A DNA stretch of 64,000 nt from Streptomyces glaucescens (GTDB lineage: Bacteria; Actinomycetota; Actinomycetes; Streptomycetales; Streptomycetaceae), in NCBI RefSeq assembly GCF_000761215.1, contig NZ_CP009438.1:3465001-3529000 (forward strand), read 5' to 3'. Within the stretch, counting starts at the first letter, position 1; each line of letters opens with the position of its first letter. The notes beneath the pieces are model-generated. The model was given only the letters and a program-made list of their open reading frames with translations. It had not been told where the DNA came from and searched no databases. Below, one piece after another: positions 15,670-26,384 of this stretch. A program made the position numbers and the translations under genes.

Positions 15670-16641
15670 TCACTCCAGCACCGTCTGCTTCCCCCGGCTC
15701 ACCTGCGTCCGCACCGCGCCCATGCTCGCGGCGATGACCAGGGCGATGGCGAGGGCCTGGGTGGGGGCGAGGGCCTGGTCGAGGAGCAGGAAGCCGGCCG
15801 TCGCGGCGATGGCGGGCTCCAGGCTCATGAGGACGGCGAAGGTGGAGGCGGGCAGGCGGCGCAGGGCGAGGAGTTCGAGGGTGTAGGGGAGGACGGAGGA
15901 GAGGACGGCCACCGCCGCGCCGAGCCCCACGGTCACCGGATCGAGCAGTTTGCCGCCCGCTTCCGCGATGCCCAGCGGGAGGAACAGCACCGCGCCGACC
16001 GCCATCGCCAGGGCCAGTCCGTCGGCCTGGGGGAAGCGGCGGCCGGTGCGGGCGCTGAAGACGATGTACGCGGCCCACATCGCGCCCGCGCCGAGCGCGA
16101 ACGCCGCGCCCACCGGGTCGAGGTCGCCGAAGCCCCCGCCGCCGAGGAGGAAGACCCCGGCGAGTGCGAGGCCCGCCCAGACCAGGTTGACCGCGCGGCG
16201 GGACGCGACGACCGACAGCGCGAGCGGACCCAGCACCTCCAGGGTCACGGCGGGACCCAGCGGGATGCGGTCGACGGCCTGGTAGAAGAGGCCGTTCATG
16301 CCGGCCATGGTGAGGCCGAAGACGACGACCGTGCCCCAGTCGGTGCGGGAGTGGCCGCGCAGGCGGGGGCGGCACACCAGCAGCAGGACCACCGCCGCCA
16401 CCGCGAGCCGGAGGGCGACGACCCCCAGCGCGCCCGCCCTCGGCATCAGCATCACGGCCAGGGCGCCGCCGAACTGCACCGAGACGCCGCCCGCGAACAC
16501 CAGCCCCACGGGTCCGAGCGAGCCGAGGCGGCGCGGGGCGCCAGGGGGTGCGGCGGTCGGGGAGGCTACGGCTGCGGTCGTGGCGGTGTCCGGGGTGGTC
16601 ACGGGCGGTCCAGGGGGCTCGATTCGGTGACGTTCGTTCAT
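15670..16641 (-). CDS. EamA-family (DMT) metabolite exporter
   Basis: A 323-aa inner-membrane transporter with ten predicted helices in two EamA repeats: VGLVFAGGVSVQFGGALAV through VFGLTMAGMNGLFYQAVDRIPLG, then LDPVGAAFALGAGAMWAAYIVF through LPASTFAVLMSLEPAIAATAGF. It resembles the RhtA/YddG threonine, homoserine or aromatic amino acid exporters. The ATG at 16641 precedes an Ala/Thr/Pro-rich cytoplasmic tail. Substrate cannot be assigned. No neighbouring intact regulator is present; a degraded frame lies upstream at about 16682-16800. Confidence 0.88.
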   Translation of the reverse strand: MNERHRIEPPGPPVTTPDTATTAAVASPTAAPPGAPRRLGSLGPVGLVFAGGVSVQFGGALAVMLMPRAGALGVVALRLAVAAVVLLLVCRPRLRGHSRTDWGTVVVFGLTMAGMNGLFYQAVDRIPLGPAVTLEVLGPLALSVVASRRAVNLVWAGLALAGVFLLGGGGFGDLDPVGAAFALGAGAMWAAYIVFSARTGRRFPQADGLALAMAVGAVLFLPLGIAEAGGKLLDPVTVGLGAAVAVLSSVLPYTLELLALRRLPASTFAVLMSLEPAIAATAGFLLLDQALAPTQALAIALVIAASMGAVRTQVSRGKQTVLE

Positions 16642-16844
16642 CTCGCTGTACTCAGAAGTCCAGGGTAGTGGACTGAAACAGGTGTGTGAAGTGCTGACGC
16701 CTCTGACATCGCCCCCGTCGCCGATCACCACGGCCGACGCCGCCGCCCGCCTCCGTCGGCCGCCGTCCGCCGGATCGTCGACGCGTGCGCGCGCCACGGC
16801 ATCGGCCCGGCACCGCCCCCCGGGAGCAGCGGCGCGGGCCCGTG

Positions 16845-19694
16845 TCACCGCGTGCGGCCGGAGTCTCGCCATCCTTCCCCCGGGGCGGGCCGCGCGTCCG
16901 TGCCGTCCGCCAGGGCCTGCGCCAGCACCTCCGCCAGGTGCCGTCCCCGCACCCCGCCGAGCTGCTCAAGCTGGGTGCGGCAGGAGAAGCCGTCCGCGAG
17001 GATCACCGCCCCTTCGGGGGCTTCCCGGACCGCGGGCAGCAGCTGTTCCTCCGCGCAGGCGGCCGAGACCGCGTAGTGGCCGCGTTCGAAGCCGAAGTTG
17101 CCCGCGAGGCCGCAGCAGCCGCCGGACAGTTCGCCGGTGAGGCCGGCGGCGGCGCGCAGCCGGCGGTCGGCGGCGTCACCGAGGACCGCGTGCTGGTGGC
17201 AGTGGGTCTGGCCGGCGGCCGGGCGGTCGAGGCGGGGCGGGATCCAGCCGGGGGCGAGGCGGTCCAGGCCCTCGGCGAAGGTGAGGACACGGGAGGCGAG
17301 GCGCCGCGCGCGCGGGTCGTCGCCCAGCAGCTCGGGCAGGTCGGTGCGCAGGGCCGCCGCACAGCTCGGTTCCAGCACGACCACCGGGGTGCCGGACTCC
17401 AGCACGGGCGCCATGAGGTCCAGCGTCCGGCGCATGACGGCGCGGGCGCGGTCGAGCTGGCCCGTGGAGACGTACGTCAGGCCGCAGCAGACCCGCGGCC
17501 GGCGGCCCGGCGGCAGCGTCACGCGCAGGCCCGCCGCCTCCAGCACCCGGACCGCCGCGCGGCCCACCGAGGGCGTCAGGTGCTCGGTGAAGGTGTCCGG
17601 CCACAGCACCACCTCCGGGCCCCGCGCCCCCGCGGCCGGCCGCCGCGCCCGCCACCACCGGCTGAACGTGCGTGGCGCCAGCCGCGGGATCTCCCGCTCC
17701 GCCGCGATCCCGCCCAGCCGCTTCCCCAGCCGGGCCAGCGGAGGGACCGCGGCCAGCGCGTTGACCAGCGGGGCCGTACGCGTACGGTCCACCGCGCGCA
17801 GCCACTCCGGGAGCCGGCCCATGCTGTGGTGGGCGGCGGGGCGGCGGCGCCCGGCGTAGTGGTGGTGCAGGAACTCCGCCTTGTAGGTGGCCATGTCGAC
17901 GCCGACCGGGCAGTCCGAGCGGCAGCCCTTGCAGGACAGGCACAGGTCGAGCGCGTCGCGGACCTCCGTGGAGCGCCAGCCGCCGGTGATCACCTCGCCC
18001 GCGAGCATCTCGTGCAGCAGCCGGGCCCGCCCGCGCGTGGAGTGCTCCTCCTCGCCGGTCGCCCGGAAGGAGGGGCACATGACGGCCGGGCCGCCCACCG
18101 TCGCCGTACGGCACTTCGCCACGCCCACGCACCGGCGGACCGCCGCCGCGAAGTCACCGCCGTCGGCCGGGTAGCCGAAGGCCACGTCGACCGGGCGGCG
18201 GGGCAGGGGGGCGAAGCGGAGGTTGGCGTCGAGGGGGTGCGGGCGGACCAGCATCCCGGGGTTGAGCAGGTCGTCCGGGTCCCAGACGGCCTTCGCGCGC
18301 TCGAAGAGGGCCACCGTCCCCGCGCCGTACATCCTCGGCAGCAGTTCGGCCCGCGCCTGCCCGTCGCCGTGCTCCCCGGACAGCGATCCCCCGTGCGCGA
18401 CCACGAGGCCGGCCAGCTCCTCGGAGAAGGCACGGAAGCGGGCCACGCCCTTCCCGGTCAGCAGGTCGAAGTCGATGCGGACGTGGATGCAGCCGTCACC
18501 GAAGTGCCCGTACGGCGTGCCGCGCAGGCCGTGGGCGGTCAGCAGCGCCCGGAAGTCGCGCAGGTACGCGCCGAGCCGGGCGGGCGGGACCGCGCAGTCC
18601 TCCCAGCCGGGCCATGCCTCGGTGCCGTCGGGCATCCGGGTCGCCGTGCCGCTCGCGTCCTCCCGGATGCGCCACAGCGCCCGCTGTCCGCCCGGGTCGG
18701 TCACCACCAGGGCGTCGACGACGTCGGCGGCCCGCCGGACCGCCTCCGCACGCGCGCGTGCCTCCGCCTCCGACTCGCCGCCGGCCTCGACGAACAGCCA
18801 GGCCCCGCCCCGCGGCAGCGCGGCCGGGGACGGCACCAGGTCGGCGGCCATGCCCTCGACGGTCAGCGGCCGGTACGGCAGCAGGCCCGCCGCCGCCTCC
18901 GCGGCCGCGCTCTCGTCGGCGTACCCCAGCACCGCCAGGGCCCGCGCCCGCGGCGACTCCACCAGCCGCACCACCGCCTCCGTCAGCACCCCGAGGGTGC
19001 CCTCGGAGCCGCAGAAGGAGCGGGCCACGTCGGCGCCGTTCTCGGGCAGCAGCGCGTCCAGGGCGTAGCCGGAGATGCGGCGCGGCAGCTCCGGGAAGCC
19101 GGTCCGCAGCCGGGCCAGCTCGCCCTCCACCAGGGCGCGCAGCCCGTCCGGCGCCCCGGCCCAGCCCGGCCCGAGCCGCAGCCGCCGCCCCCGCGCGGTG
19201 ACCACCGCCAGCTCGCGCACGTTGTCCGCGGTCGTCCCCCAGGCGACCGAGTGGGAGCCGCAGGAGTTGTTGCCGATCATTCCGCCCAGGGTGCAGCGGC
19301 TGTGCGTGGACGGGTCGGGCCCGAAGCGCAGTCCGTGCGGCGCGGCGGCCTCCTGGAGCCGGTCGAGGACGAGTCCCGGCTGGACGACGGCCGTGCGCGC
19401 GCCGGGGTCCAGGGCCAGCACCCGGTTCATGTGCCGGGTGAAGTCGAGCACCACCCCGGTCCCCGTGGCCTGCCCCGCGATCGACGTGCCGCCGCCGCGG
19501 GCCACCACCGGCACCCCGCGCTCCCGGCACACGCCCAGCGCCGCCACGACGTCGTCGGCGTCCCGGGGCGCGACGACGCCCAGCGGGACGCGCCGGTAGT
19601 TGGACGCGTCCATGGTCGTGAGCGCCCGCGCCGTGGTGTCGAAGCGCACCTCGCCCCGCACGGCGGCCCGCAGTTCGGCTTCGAGATCCGTCAT
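16845..19694 (-). CDS. FAD-linked, Fe-S D-2-hydroxyacid dehydrogenase (YdiJ/GlcD-GlpC fusion)
   Basis: A 949-aa flavo-iron-sulfur enzyme. Residues 1-500 are an FAD-binding PCMH/GlcD unit: RGGGTSIAGQATGTGVVLDF, GGMIGNNSCGSHSVAWGTT, FCGSEGTLGVLTEAV, SGEHGDGQARAELL. Then come 4Fe-4S ligands in RCVGVAKCR...MCPSF and LCLSCKGCRSDCPVG, and two CCG domains (VCCGLTYVSTG, GGCCGLAGNFG). This order matches E. coli YdiJ and D-lactate/D-2-hydroxyglutarate dehydrogenases that pass electrons to the quinone pool. It is divergent from serC. The start is uncertain: ATG 19694 has its GGAGG only 1 nt away, and ATG 19709 is also in frame. Confidence 0.88.
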   Translation of the reverse strand: MTDLEAELRAAVRGEVRFDTTARALTTMDASNYRRVPLGVVAPRDADDVVAALGVCRERGVPVVARGGGTSIAGQATGTGVVLDFTRHMNRVLALDPGARTAVVQPGLVLDRLQEAAAPHGLRFGPDPSTHSRCTLGGMIGNNSCGSHSVAWGTTADNVRELAVVTARGRRLRLGPGWAGAPDGLRALVEGELARLRTGFPELPRRISGYALDALLPENGADVARSFCGSEGTLGVLTEAVVRLVESPRARALAVLGYADESAAAEAAAGLLPYRPLTVEGMAADLVPSPAALPRGGAWLFVEAGGESEAEARARAEAVRRAADVVDALVVTDPGGQRALWRIREDASGTATRMPDGTEAWPGWEDCAVPPARLGAYLRDFRALLTAHGLRGTPYGHFGDGCIHVRIDFDLLTGKGVARFRAFSEELAGLVVAHGGSLSGEHGDGQARAELLPRMYGAGTVALFERAKAVWDPDDLLNPGMLVRPHPLDANLRFAPLPRRPVDVAFGYPADGGDFAAAVRRCVGVAKCRTATVGGPAVMCPSFRATGEEEHSTRGRARLLHEMLAGEVITGGWRSTEVRDALDLCLSCKGCRSDCPVGVDMATYKAEFLHHHYAGRRRPAAHHSMGRLPEWLRAVDRTRTAPLVNALAAVPPLARLGKRLGGIAAEREIPRLAPRTFSRWWRARRPAAGARGPEVVLWPDTFTEHLTPSVGRAAVRVLEAAGLRVTLPPGRRPRVCCGLTYVSTGQLDRARAVMRRTLDLMAPVLESGTPVVVLEPSCAAALRTDLPELLGDDPRARRLASRVLTFAEGLDRLAPGWIPPRLDRPAAGQTHCHQHAVLGDAADRRLRAAAGLTGELSGGCCGLAGNFGFERGHYAVSAACAEEQLLPAVREAPEGAVILADGFSCRTQLEQLGGVRGRHLAEVLAQALADGTDARPAPGEGWRDSGRTR

Positions 19695-19748
19695 GCCTCC
19701 AGCATGCATCCGGCCACCGACAGTGACGGCCGGGCGGTCCGCTCGTAG

Positions 19749-20954
<1,206 letters not shown>

Positions 20955-20980
20955 CCCACCCGCGGGACGATCGACCCGGC

Positions 20981-21014
20981 CGAGGGGCGCCCGGTGCCGA
21001 CCGGGCGCCCCTCG
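20981..21014 (+). terminator. serC terminator
   Basis: A perfect 15-bp stem (20981-20995 with 21000-21014) with a 4-nt GCCG loop, 27 nt after the serC stop and 28 nt before the convergent ABC permease stop. There is no U tract, as usual in Streptomyces. It probably works for both directions. Confidence 0.8.
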
Positions 21015-21041
21015 TCGTGTCCGGCCCGTCCGCCCCGTGCC

Positions 21042-21863
21042 TCAGCGGCTGAGCCGCTGGAACCGGCGTACCGCCAGCGGCAGGAAGACCGCCGTGAGGA
21101 CCAGCGGCCAGAGCGCGGACATCAGCAGCGCGTGCTGTTCCACCCAGGAGTCGCCGTGGCCGGCCGGGGTGCCGAACAGGTCGCGGGCGGCGGCGGCCGT
21201 CGAGGAGATCGGGTTCCAGGCGGCGACCCAGCCGAGCCAGTCGGGCATCAGCTGCGGGGCCACGAAGATGCTGGAGATCATCGTCAGCGGGAAGGCGACC
21301 GCGAACAGGCCGCCCGCCGCCTCCGGGTTGGGCACGATCAGCCCGAGCCAGACACCCACCCAGATCAGGGCGAACCGCAGCCACAGCAGCAGGCCGAACG
21401 CGCCGGCGAAGGCCCAGCCGCCGTCCGGGCGCCAGCCCATCGCGAGGGCGGTCAGCATCATGATGGCCAGCTCGGCGCAGGCCACCAGCAGGTCGGTGAC
21501 GCCCCGGCCCGCCACCACCGCCGACGACGACATCGGCATCGAGCGGAAGCGGTCGATGACGCCCTTCGTCGAGTCGTGGACCACCACCGTCGCGGTGTTG
21601 ATGAAGCCGAACGCCATCGTCATGACGAACATGCCCGGCATCAGGAAGTCCTTGTAGTCCCCGCCGCCGGGCACCTGCATGGCGCTGCCGAAGACGTAGC
21701 CGTACAGGAGGACCGACAGGATCGGGAAGCCGAGCTGCCAGGCGATGTTGACCGGCTGGCGCTGGTAGTGGGTCAGGCCCCGGCGGACGATGTTCCAGCA
21801 GTCGGCCAGCAGCCAGTACACGCGTCCGCGCGCGGGTGCCTCGGTGAGCTGCGCAGTGGTCAT
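21042..21863 (-). CDS. ABC-2 type multidrug exporter permease (DrrB-like)
   Basis: A 273-aa membrane protein with six predicted helices, e.g. [26 protein letters not shown] TM1, [23 protein letters not shown], and the terminal [20 protein letters not shown]. The sequence [24 protein letters not shown] is the conserved ABC2_membrane coupling region seen in daunorubicin-type DrrB. Its ATG overlaps the stop of the ATPase gene by 4 nt (ATGA). It would form the membrane half of the exporter. Confidence 0.9.
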   Translation of the reverse strand: MTTAQLTEAPARGRVYWLLADCWNIVRRGLTHYQRQPVNIAWQLGFPILSVLLYGYVFGSAMQVPGGGDYKDFLMPGMFVMTMAFGFINTATVVVHDSTKGVIDRFRSMPMSSSAVVAGRGVTDLLVACAELAIMMLTALAMGWRPDGGWAFAGAFGLLLWLRFALIWVGVWLGLIVPNPEAAGGLFAVAFPLTMISSIFVAPQLMPDWLGWVAAWNPISSTAAAARDLFGTPAGHGDSWVEQHALLMSALWPLVLTAVFLPLAVRRFQRLSR

Positions 21864-22825
21864 GCCGCGGTCTCCTCGTCCTGCTTGGCGCGGTGTCCGG
21901 TCAGGCGCAGGAACACGTCGTCGAGGCTGGGCCTGCGCAGCCCGATGTCCTCGACCTTCACGCCCTCGTCCTGGAGGGTGCGGGCGACGTCCGTGAGGGC
22001 CGCCACCCGGTCGGTGACCGGCGCGTGCACGCGCAGCTCGGTGTCGTCGGACTCGGGTTCGCCGTCCGAGACCCGGGCGATCGCCTTCGCCACGCGCGGC
22101 AGGTCCGCCCGGTCGGCGGCCACCACCTCGATACGGTCGCCGCCGACCCGGTCCTTCAGCCCGTCCGGGGTGTCGTCGGCGATGGCGCGGCCCTGGTCGA
22201 TGACCGTGATGCGGGAGGCCAGCTTGTCGGCCTCCTCCAGGTACTGGGTGGTCAGCAGGACCGTGGTGCCGCCCGCCACCAGGGCCCGCACCGACTCCCA
22301 GACCTCGCCCCGGCTGCGCGGGTCGAGTCCCGTGGTCGGCTCGTCCAGGAACAGCACGGCCGGGGCGAGGATCATCGACGCGGCCAGGTCCAGGCGGCGG
22401 CGCATGCCGCCGCTGTAGCCGCTCACGCCCTTGTCGGCCGCCGCGGTCAGGTCGAACCGCTCCAGCAGTTCGGCCGCCCGCTGCCGGGCCCGTCGGCCGC
22501 CGAGGTGGAAGAGGCGGCCGAACATCTCCAGGTTCTGGCGGCCGGTCAGCACCTCGTCCACGGCCGCGTACTGGCCGGTGAGGCCGATCCGGGCGCGCAC
22601 CTCGCGGGGCCGGCGGGCCACGTCGAGCCCGGCCACCTCGGCCCGTCCGCCGTCCAGCCGGATCAGCGTGGACAGGATGCGCACGGCGGTGGTCTTGCCG
22701 GCCCCGTTCGGACCGAGCAGGCCGTGCACGGTGCCCTCGCGGACGGCCAGGTCGAAGCCGTCCAGGGCGCGTTTCTCGCCGTACCGCTTCTCCAGGCCCT
22801 CGGCGTGTACCGCGTAACCGTCCAT
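21860..22825 (-). CDS. ABC exporter ATP-binding subunit (DrrA-like)
   Basis: A 321-aa ATPase: Walker A in [18 protein letters not shown]-loop [18 protein letters not shown], signature [17 protein letters not shown], Walker [13 protein letters not shown], and the H-loop position replaced by Q in [12 protein letters not shown], as is normal for DrrA-type proteins. The C-terminal DUF4162-like region ends [17 protein letters not shown]. It is co-transcribed with the permease. The TetR gene on the other side of the palindrome at 22852-22895 probably represses it until a toxic substrate is sensed. Confidence 0.93.
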   Translation of the reverse strand: MDGYAVHAEGLEKRYGEKRALDGFDLAVREGTVHGLLGPNGAGKTTAVRILSTLIRLDGGRAEVAGLDVARRPREVRARIGLTGQYAAVDEVLTGRQNLEMFGRLFHLGGRRARQRAAELLERFDLTAAADKGVSGYSGGMRRRLDLAASMILAPAVLFLDEPTTGLDPRSRGEVWESVRALVAGGTTVLLTTQYLEEADKLASRITVIDQGRAIADDTPDGLKDRVGGDRIEVVAADRADLPRVAKAIARVSDGEPESDDTELRVHAPVTDRVAALTDVARTLQDEGVKVEDIGLRRPSLDDVFLRLTGHRAKQDEETAA

Positions 22826-22851
22826 CGCTCTCTTCCTCCCCTTGACCCCTC

Positions 22852-22895
22852 AACTGCTTACACCGTACCCGATTGCGCGTACGCCGTAAGCAGTT
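22852..22895. promoter_or_regulatory. TetR operator between ABC exporter and its regulator
   Basis: AACTGCTTAC (22852-22861) is perfectly inverted at 22886-22895. Extending the arms to 17 nt (22852-22868 and 22879-22895) leaves only two mismatches. It fills the 97-bp divergent region, lying 27 nt from both start codons, so one site could control both promoters. Confidence 0.7.
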
Positions 22896-22922
22896 TTTTT
22901 CCGGGGGTTTTAAGCTGAGGTC

Positions 22923-23705
22923 ATGACGAGCGGCGACAAGGGCATGACCGACACCAGTGGCAGCGGCGACATCGTCCGCACCCTCGAACTGCTCTGGGAC
23001 ACCGGCCCGCGCCCGAGCCGGGGCCCCAAGCCCGCCCTCACCCTCGACCAGATCGTGGAGGCCGCCGTCCGGGTCGCGGACACCGAGGGCCTCGAAGCGG
23101 TCTCCATGCGCCGCGTCGGCGCCGAGCTGGGCACCAGCGCCATGTCGCTGTACCGGTACGTCCCCGGCAAGGCCGAGCTGCTCGACCTCATGCTGGACCG
23201 CGTCCAGCGCCCGGGCGAGGACCCCGACGGCCTCGGCGACGACTGGCGCTCCGCCCTGGAGGGCATGGCCCGCGCCACCCTCGCCCTCTACCGGCGCCAC
23301 CCCTGGCTGCTGCACGTCAACCAGTCCCGGCCGATCCTCGGCCCGAGCGCGCTCGACGGCATGGAGAAGGTGCTCTCCCGGATCCGGCCGATGGGACTGA
23401 GCGACCCCGAGCTGATCTCGGCGATCCTGGTGATCGACTCGTACGTCGTCGGCGCCGCGCGCACCCAGGTCTACCAGGAGGAGGCCGAGCGCCGGTCCGG
23501 GCTGACCACCGCCGAGTTCTTCGCCGCCCAGGCCCCGGTCCTGGAGAAGGTCATGACCACGGGGCGCTACCCCGTCATGGCCGGCCTGTCCGACGACACC
23601 TGGAGCTCCGACTTCGACCACTTCGAGTTCGGACTGCAACGGATCCTCGACGGACTGGACGTGTTCGTGTCACAGCGGGCCCGGGAGCGATCAGCGGACA
23701 CGTAG
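22923..23705 (+). CDS. TetR-family regulator with TetR_C domain
   Basis: A 260-aa repressor. The DNA-binding part reads [39 protein letters not shown], closely like class TetR proteins that control drug exporters. The C-terminal TetR_C-type ligand domain begins [25 protein letters not shown]. It is divergent from the DrrAB-like exporter and its start is 27 nt from the 17-bp inverted repeat. Control of that exporter and of itself is strongly suggested by the layout. The inducer is unknown. Confidence 0.9.
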   Translation: MTSGDKGMTDTSGSGDIVRTLELLWDTGPRPSRGPKPALTLDQIVEAAVRVADTEGLEAVSMRRVGAELGTSAMSLYRYVPGKAELLDLMLDRVQRPGEDPDGLGDDWRSALEGMARATLALYRRHPWLLHVNQSRPILGPSALDGMEKVLSRIRPMGLSDPELISAILVIDSYVVGAARTQVYQEEAERRSGLTTAEFFAAQAPVLEKVMTTGRYPVMAGLSDDTWSSDFDHFEFGLQRILDGLDVFVSQRARERSADT

Positions 23706-23762
23706 GCTCCCGCCGTCGGCGCTTCACGGTGAACCGCCGGCTCAGGGAGGGGAACCCACCAC

Positions 23763-24512
23763 ATGGCACTTCGTACGTTCCTGCGCACCCTCGGCCCGGG
23801 CGCGCCGTCCGTCGACACCGTCGTCACCACGGCCCGTGTCCGGCCCGGCGCCCCGCTCCAGTGCGAGGTCACCGTGCGCGGCGGCGGCGCGGACCTGGAC
23901 GTGGAGCGGCTGCGGCTCGAACTCGTCGTCCGCGCGGAGGACCTGGAGCCGGACGGCTCCACCGGCTGGAACAACCCGTACGTCGTCACCGAGACGGCCG
24001 TCGGCCCCTTCCGGCTGCCGCAGGGCGGGACCGTCGTCCGGCGGATCGCGCTGGACGTGCCCTGGGAGATGCCGCTCACCCACGAACGGGGCCTGAGGCT
24101 GTCCGGCAGCCGCGTCGCCGTCCGCACCGAACTGGCCGTGGACAGCGCCGCGGACAAGGGCGACTTCGACGAGATCGAGGTGCACGCGCTGCCCGCGCAG
24201 GAACTGCTCTTCCAGGTCTACCAGGACCTCGGCTTCCGCTTCCACGAGTCCGAGGTCAAGCTCGGCAGGGAGCGCTGGCCGGACCGGATGAAGGACCGCC
24301 GCACCGCGCCCTTCTGGCAGGAGCTGGACTTCTGGTTCCCCGCCTCCTGGAACCGGGGCACCCAGGAGCTGGAGACGGTGCTCATCACCCGCCCCGACGC
24401 ACTCGACGTCCACCCCGGCGGCTACCCCCCGGTGACACTGCCCGCCGGCGAACCCGACCGCGCCGCGTGGCGGCAGGCGGTCGAGGAGCACATCCGCTCG
24501 TACTGGGCCTGA
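23763..24512 (+). CDS. Sporulation-control protein Spo0M family
   Basis: A 249-aa Spo0M protein with an arrestin-like beta-sandwich. Landmarks are TVVTTARVRPGAPLQCEVTV, GWNNPYVVTETAVGPF, ALDVPWEMPLTHERGL, VRTELAVDSAADKGDFDEIEV and the C-terminal TLPAGEPDRAAWRQAVEEHI. In Bacillus Spo0M affects an early sporulation step and the cytoskeleton; in Streptomyces its role is little known. GGGAGG lies 13 nt before the ATG. It stands alone between the TetR gene and a convergent surface-protein gene. Confidence 0.88.
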   Translation: MALRTFLRTLGPGAPSVDTVVTTARVRPGAPLQCEVTVRGGGADLDVERLRLELVVRAEDLEPDGSTGWNNPYVVTETAVGPFRLPQGGTVVRRIALDVPWEMPLTHERGLRLSGSRVAVRTELAVDSAADKGDFDEIEVHALPAQELLFQVYQDLGFRFHESEVKLGRERWPDRMKDRRTAPFWQELDFWFPASWNRGTQELETVLITRPDALDVHPGGYPPVTLPAGEPDRAAWRQAVEEHIRSYWA

Positions 24513-24548
24513 CCGGCCCGCCGGGGCCCGCCCGCCGGGCCCCGGCGC

Positions 24549-25538
24549 TCACTTCCTGCGCCGCAGCCTGCTCAGCCCCACCAGGGCGGCCACGGCCGCG
24601 CCCACGGCGAGTGCGCCCCTGCCGATGCTGATCCCGCCGCCTCCGTCGTCGTCCCCGTCGTCGTCCCGCGCGGTCCCGCCCGCCGGCGCGGGCGACCCGG
24701 AACCCCCGGTCCCGCCGCCGGGCGCCTCCCCCGGCTCCACCGAACTCCCCGCGCCCTCGGCGCCGTACATCAGCCGCGACCCGTCGGCGGTGTACGTGAC
24801 GGACTCGCCCTGGCCGAGGAACGGCACGCTCAGCCGGCCGGTCCGCTCGATCCGCCCGCCGTTCCAGTCGTAGGCGACCGCCCCGAAGTAGCTGCGCACG
24901 ACGAGCCGTTCGCCGTCCGGGGACAGGGCGGCGTCGGTGGCCTCCAGGTCGGGGACGTCGGCGACGCGCGTGAACACGTTGCCGCCGGAGGCGGTCAGTT
25001 CGGGCGGCCCCTGGTAGAGGTGGCTGCCCCGCTCGTCCTTGTCGACGATGTAGACGCGCCCCGTCCTCGGGTGCACCACCAGCGACTCGGCGTCCCGCGC
25101 GCCGTCCGCGTACGTCACCACGTACTGCGTGGCGGGCACCGTCGCGTCCTTCAGGGTCTTCGGCTCGGGCAGCCGGTAGATCCACACGTGCGGCCAGCTG
25201 CCGCCGAGGTTGTCGCCGATGTCGCCCACGTAGATCTGGTCGTCCGGCCCGATGGAGATCGCCTCGACGTCCCGCGGGCTGCCCACCCCGGTGAGCGTGA
25301 GCGTCGCGACCGTCTCGCCCGTCCGGCTGTCCACGGCGTACAGGTGGGCGCCGTCGTCGCTGTCGTTGTGGGTCCAGTAGATCCCCGGGTGCTGCCGGGA
25401 GGCGGCCAGGCCGCTGGACTCGGTGATGCGCGGGTCCTTGATGGTGAACCCTTCGCCCGCCTCGGCTGCGGAGGCGGGCGGCATGGCGAGCGCCCCGGTG
25501 ACGAGGGCCGCGGCGAGGAGCACGAACGTTCGGCGCAT
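24549..25538 (-). CDS. Secreted, membrane-anchored beta-propeller-like protein
   Basis: A 329-aa exported protein. The signal peptide is MRRTFVLLAAALVTGALAMPPASA. The body has propeller-like strands such as GIYWTHNDSDDGAHLYAVD, VEAISIGPDDQIYVGDIGDN, ARDAESLVVHPRTGRVYIVDK, and a calcium-loop-like acidic run. A Gly/Pro/Asp linker precedes a C-terminal helix (GALAVGAAVAALVGLSRL) and RRRK, which should anchor it in the membrane facing outward. ATG 25538 is chosen so that the signal peptide is at the N-terminus. Function unknown; WD40/TolB-like esterases and scaffolds share this fold. Confidence 0.75.
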   Translation of the reverse strand: MRRTFVLLAAALVTGALAMPPASAAEAGEGFTIKDPRITESSGLAASRQHPGIYWTHNDSDDGAHLYAVDSRTGETVATLTLTGVGSPRDVEAISIGPDDQIYVGDIGDNLGGSWPHVWIYRLPEPKTLKDATVPATQYVVTYADGARDAESLVVHPRTGRVYIVDKDERGSHLYQGPPELTASGGNVFTRVADVPDLEATDAALSPDGERLVVRSYFGAVAYDWNGGRIERTGRLSVPFLGQGESVTYTADGSRLMYGAEGAGSSVEPGEAPGGGTGGSGSPAPAGGTARDDDGDDDGGGGISIGRGALAVGAAVAALVGLSRLRRRK

Positions 25539-25637
25539 GCCCCAAGCCTGCCACCCCCGGCCCGTGTTCACGGCGGGTGGCAGGCCTCACACCCCGCGCC
25601 GAGTCCGCCCGTCCCGTGGATCGTCCATCATGAGCGG

Positions 25638-26312
25638 ATGCTCAGGTTCATGCCCGTAGGCGACTCCATGACCATCGGCAGCGCGGGCGAACACACCTGG
25701 CGTCACCGTATGTGGCAGCACCTGTGCGCGACGTACGGCGGCCCGTTCACCCTCGTCGGACCGCGCGAGACGCTGTACGACAAGGCGGCCGGCGCGCCCA
25801 CGTCGTACGCCTACGCCGACCCCGGCTTCCCCCGCGCCCACCTGGCCGGCTGGGGCGAGGGCTGGCTGCACATGGCACCGCTCGTCGGGGACGCGGTCCG
25901 CGAGACCCGCGCGGACGTCCTGCTGGTCTCCCTCGGCCTGATCGATCTGGGCTTCTACACCAACGCCGAGCAGACCGCGGAGAACGTGCACGCCTTCGTC
26001 GCCGCGGCCCGGCAGGCCGAGCCGCGCGTCCGGATGGTGATCCTGCCGGTGATCCCCAACATCCGCGCCCGGCAGGACCCTCCGTTCGCCGAGCAGGTCA
26101 CCCGCTTCAACGAACTCCTGGCCAAGGCGGTCGCCGACCTGGACACCGCCCGCTCCCCCCTGCTCCTCGCCTCGCCCCCGGCCGCGTGGGACATCCACCG
26201 CGACACCTACGACGGCACCCACCCCAACGCGAGCGGCGAGCACAGGATCGCGGGCGCGTTCGCGCAGGCGATGTGGCAGGGGTGGGGGGTCGGCGGCGAG
26301 TACGGCGCGTGA
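25638..26312 (+). CDS. SGNH/GDSL-type hydrolase
   Basis: A 224-aa esterase-fold protein. Block I MPVGDSMTIGSAGEHTW carries the nucleophile Ser, a Gly appears in LLVSLGLIDLGFY (the GxND position is degenerate), and block V YDGTHPNASGEHRIA contains the Asp-His pair. There is no signal peptide, so it is likely cytoplasmic. Members hydrolyse acyl or acetyl esters on varied substrates. The start ATG at 25638 puts block I at the N-terminus; the open frame upstream to 25020 is the complement of the neighbouring gene. Confidence 0.85.
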   Translation: MLRFMPVGDSMTIGSAGEHTWRHRMWQHLCATYGGPFTLVGPRETLYDKAAGAPTSYAYADPGFPRAHLAGWGEGWLHMAPLVGDAVRETRADVLLVSLGLIDLGFYTNAEQTAENVHAFVAAARQAEPRVRMVILPVIPNIRARQDPPFAEQVTRFNELLAKAVADLDTARSPLLLASPPAAWDIHRDTYDGTHPNASGEHRIAGAFAQAMWQGWGVGGEYGA

Positions 26313-26384
26313 CCGGCCGGACGTTCGTATCGTTGTACTGCGCGGACGCACCCGTTCGGGGGGCGGCCGGGGAGGAGCGCCACG

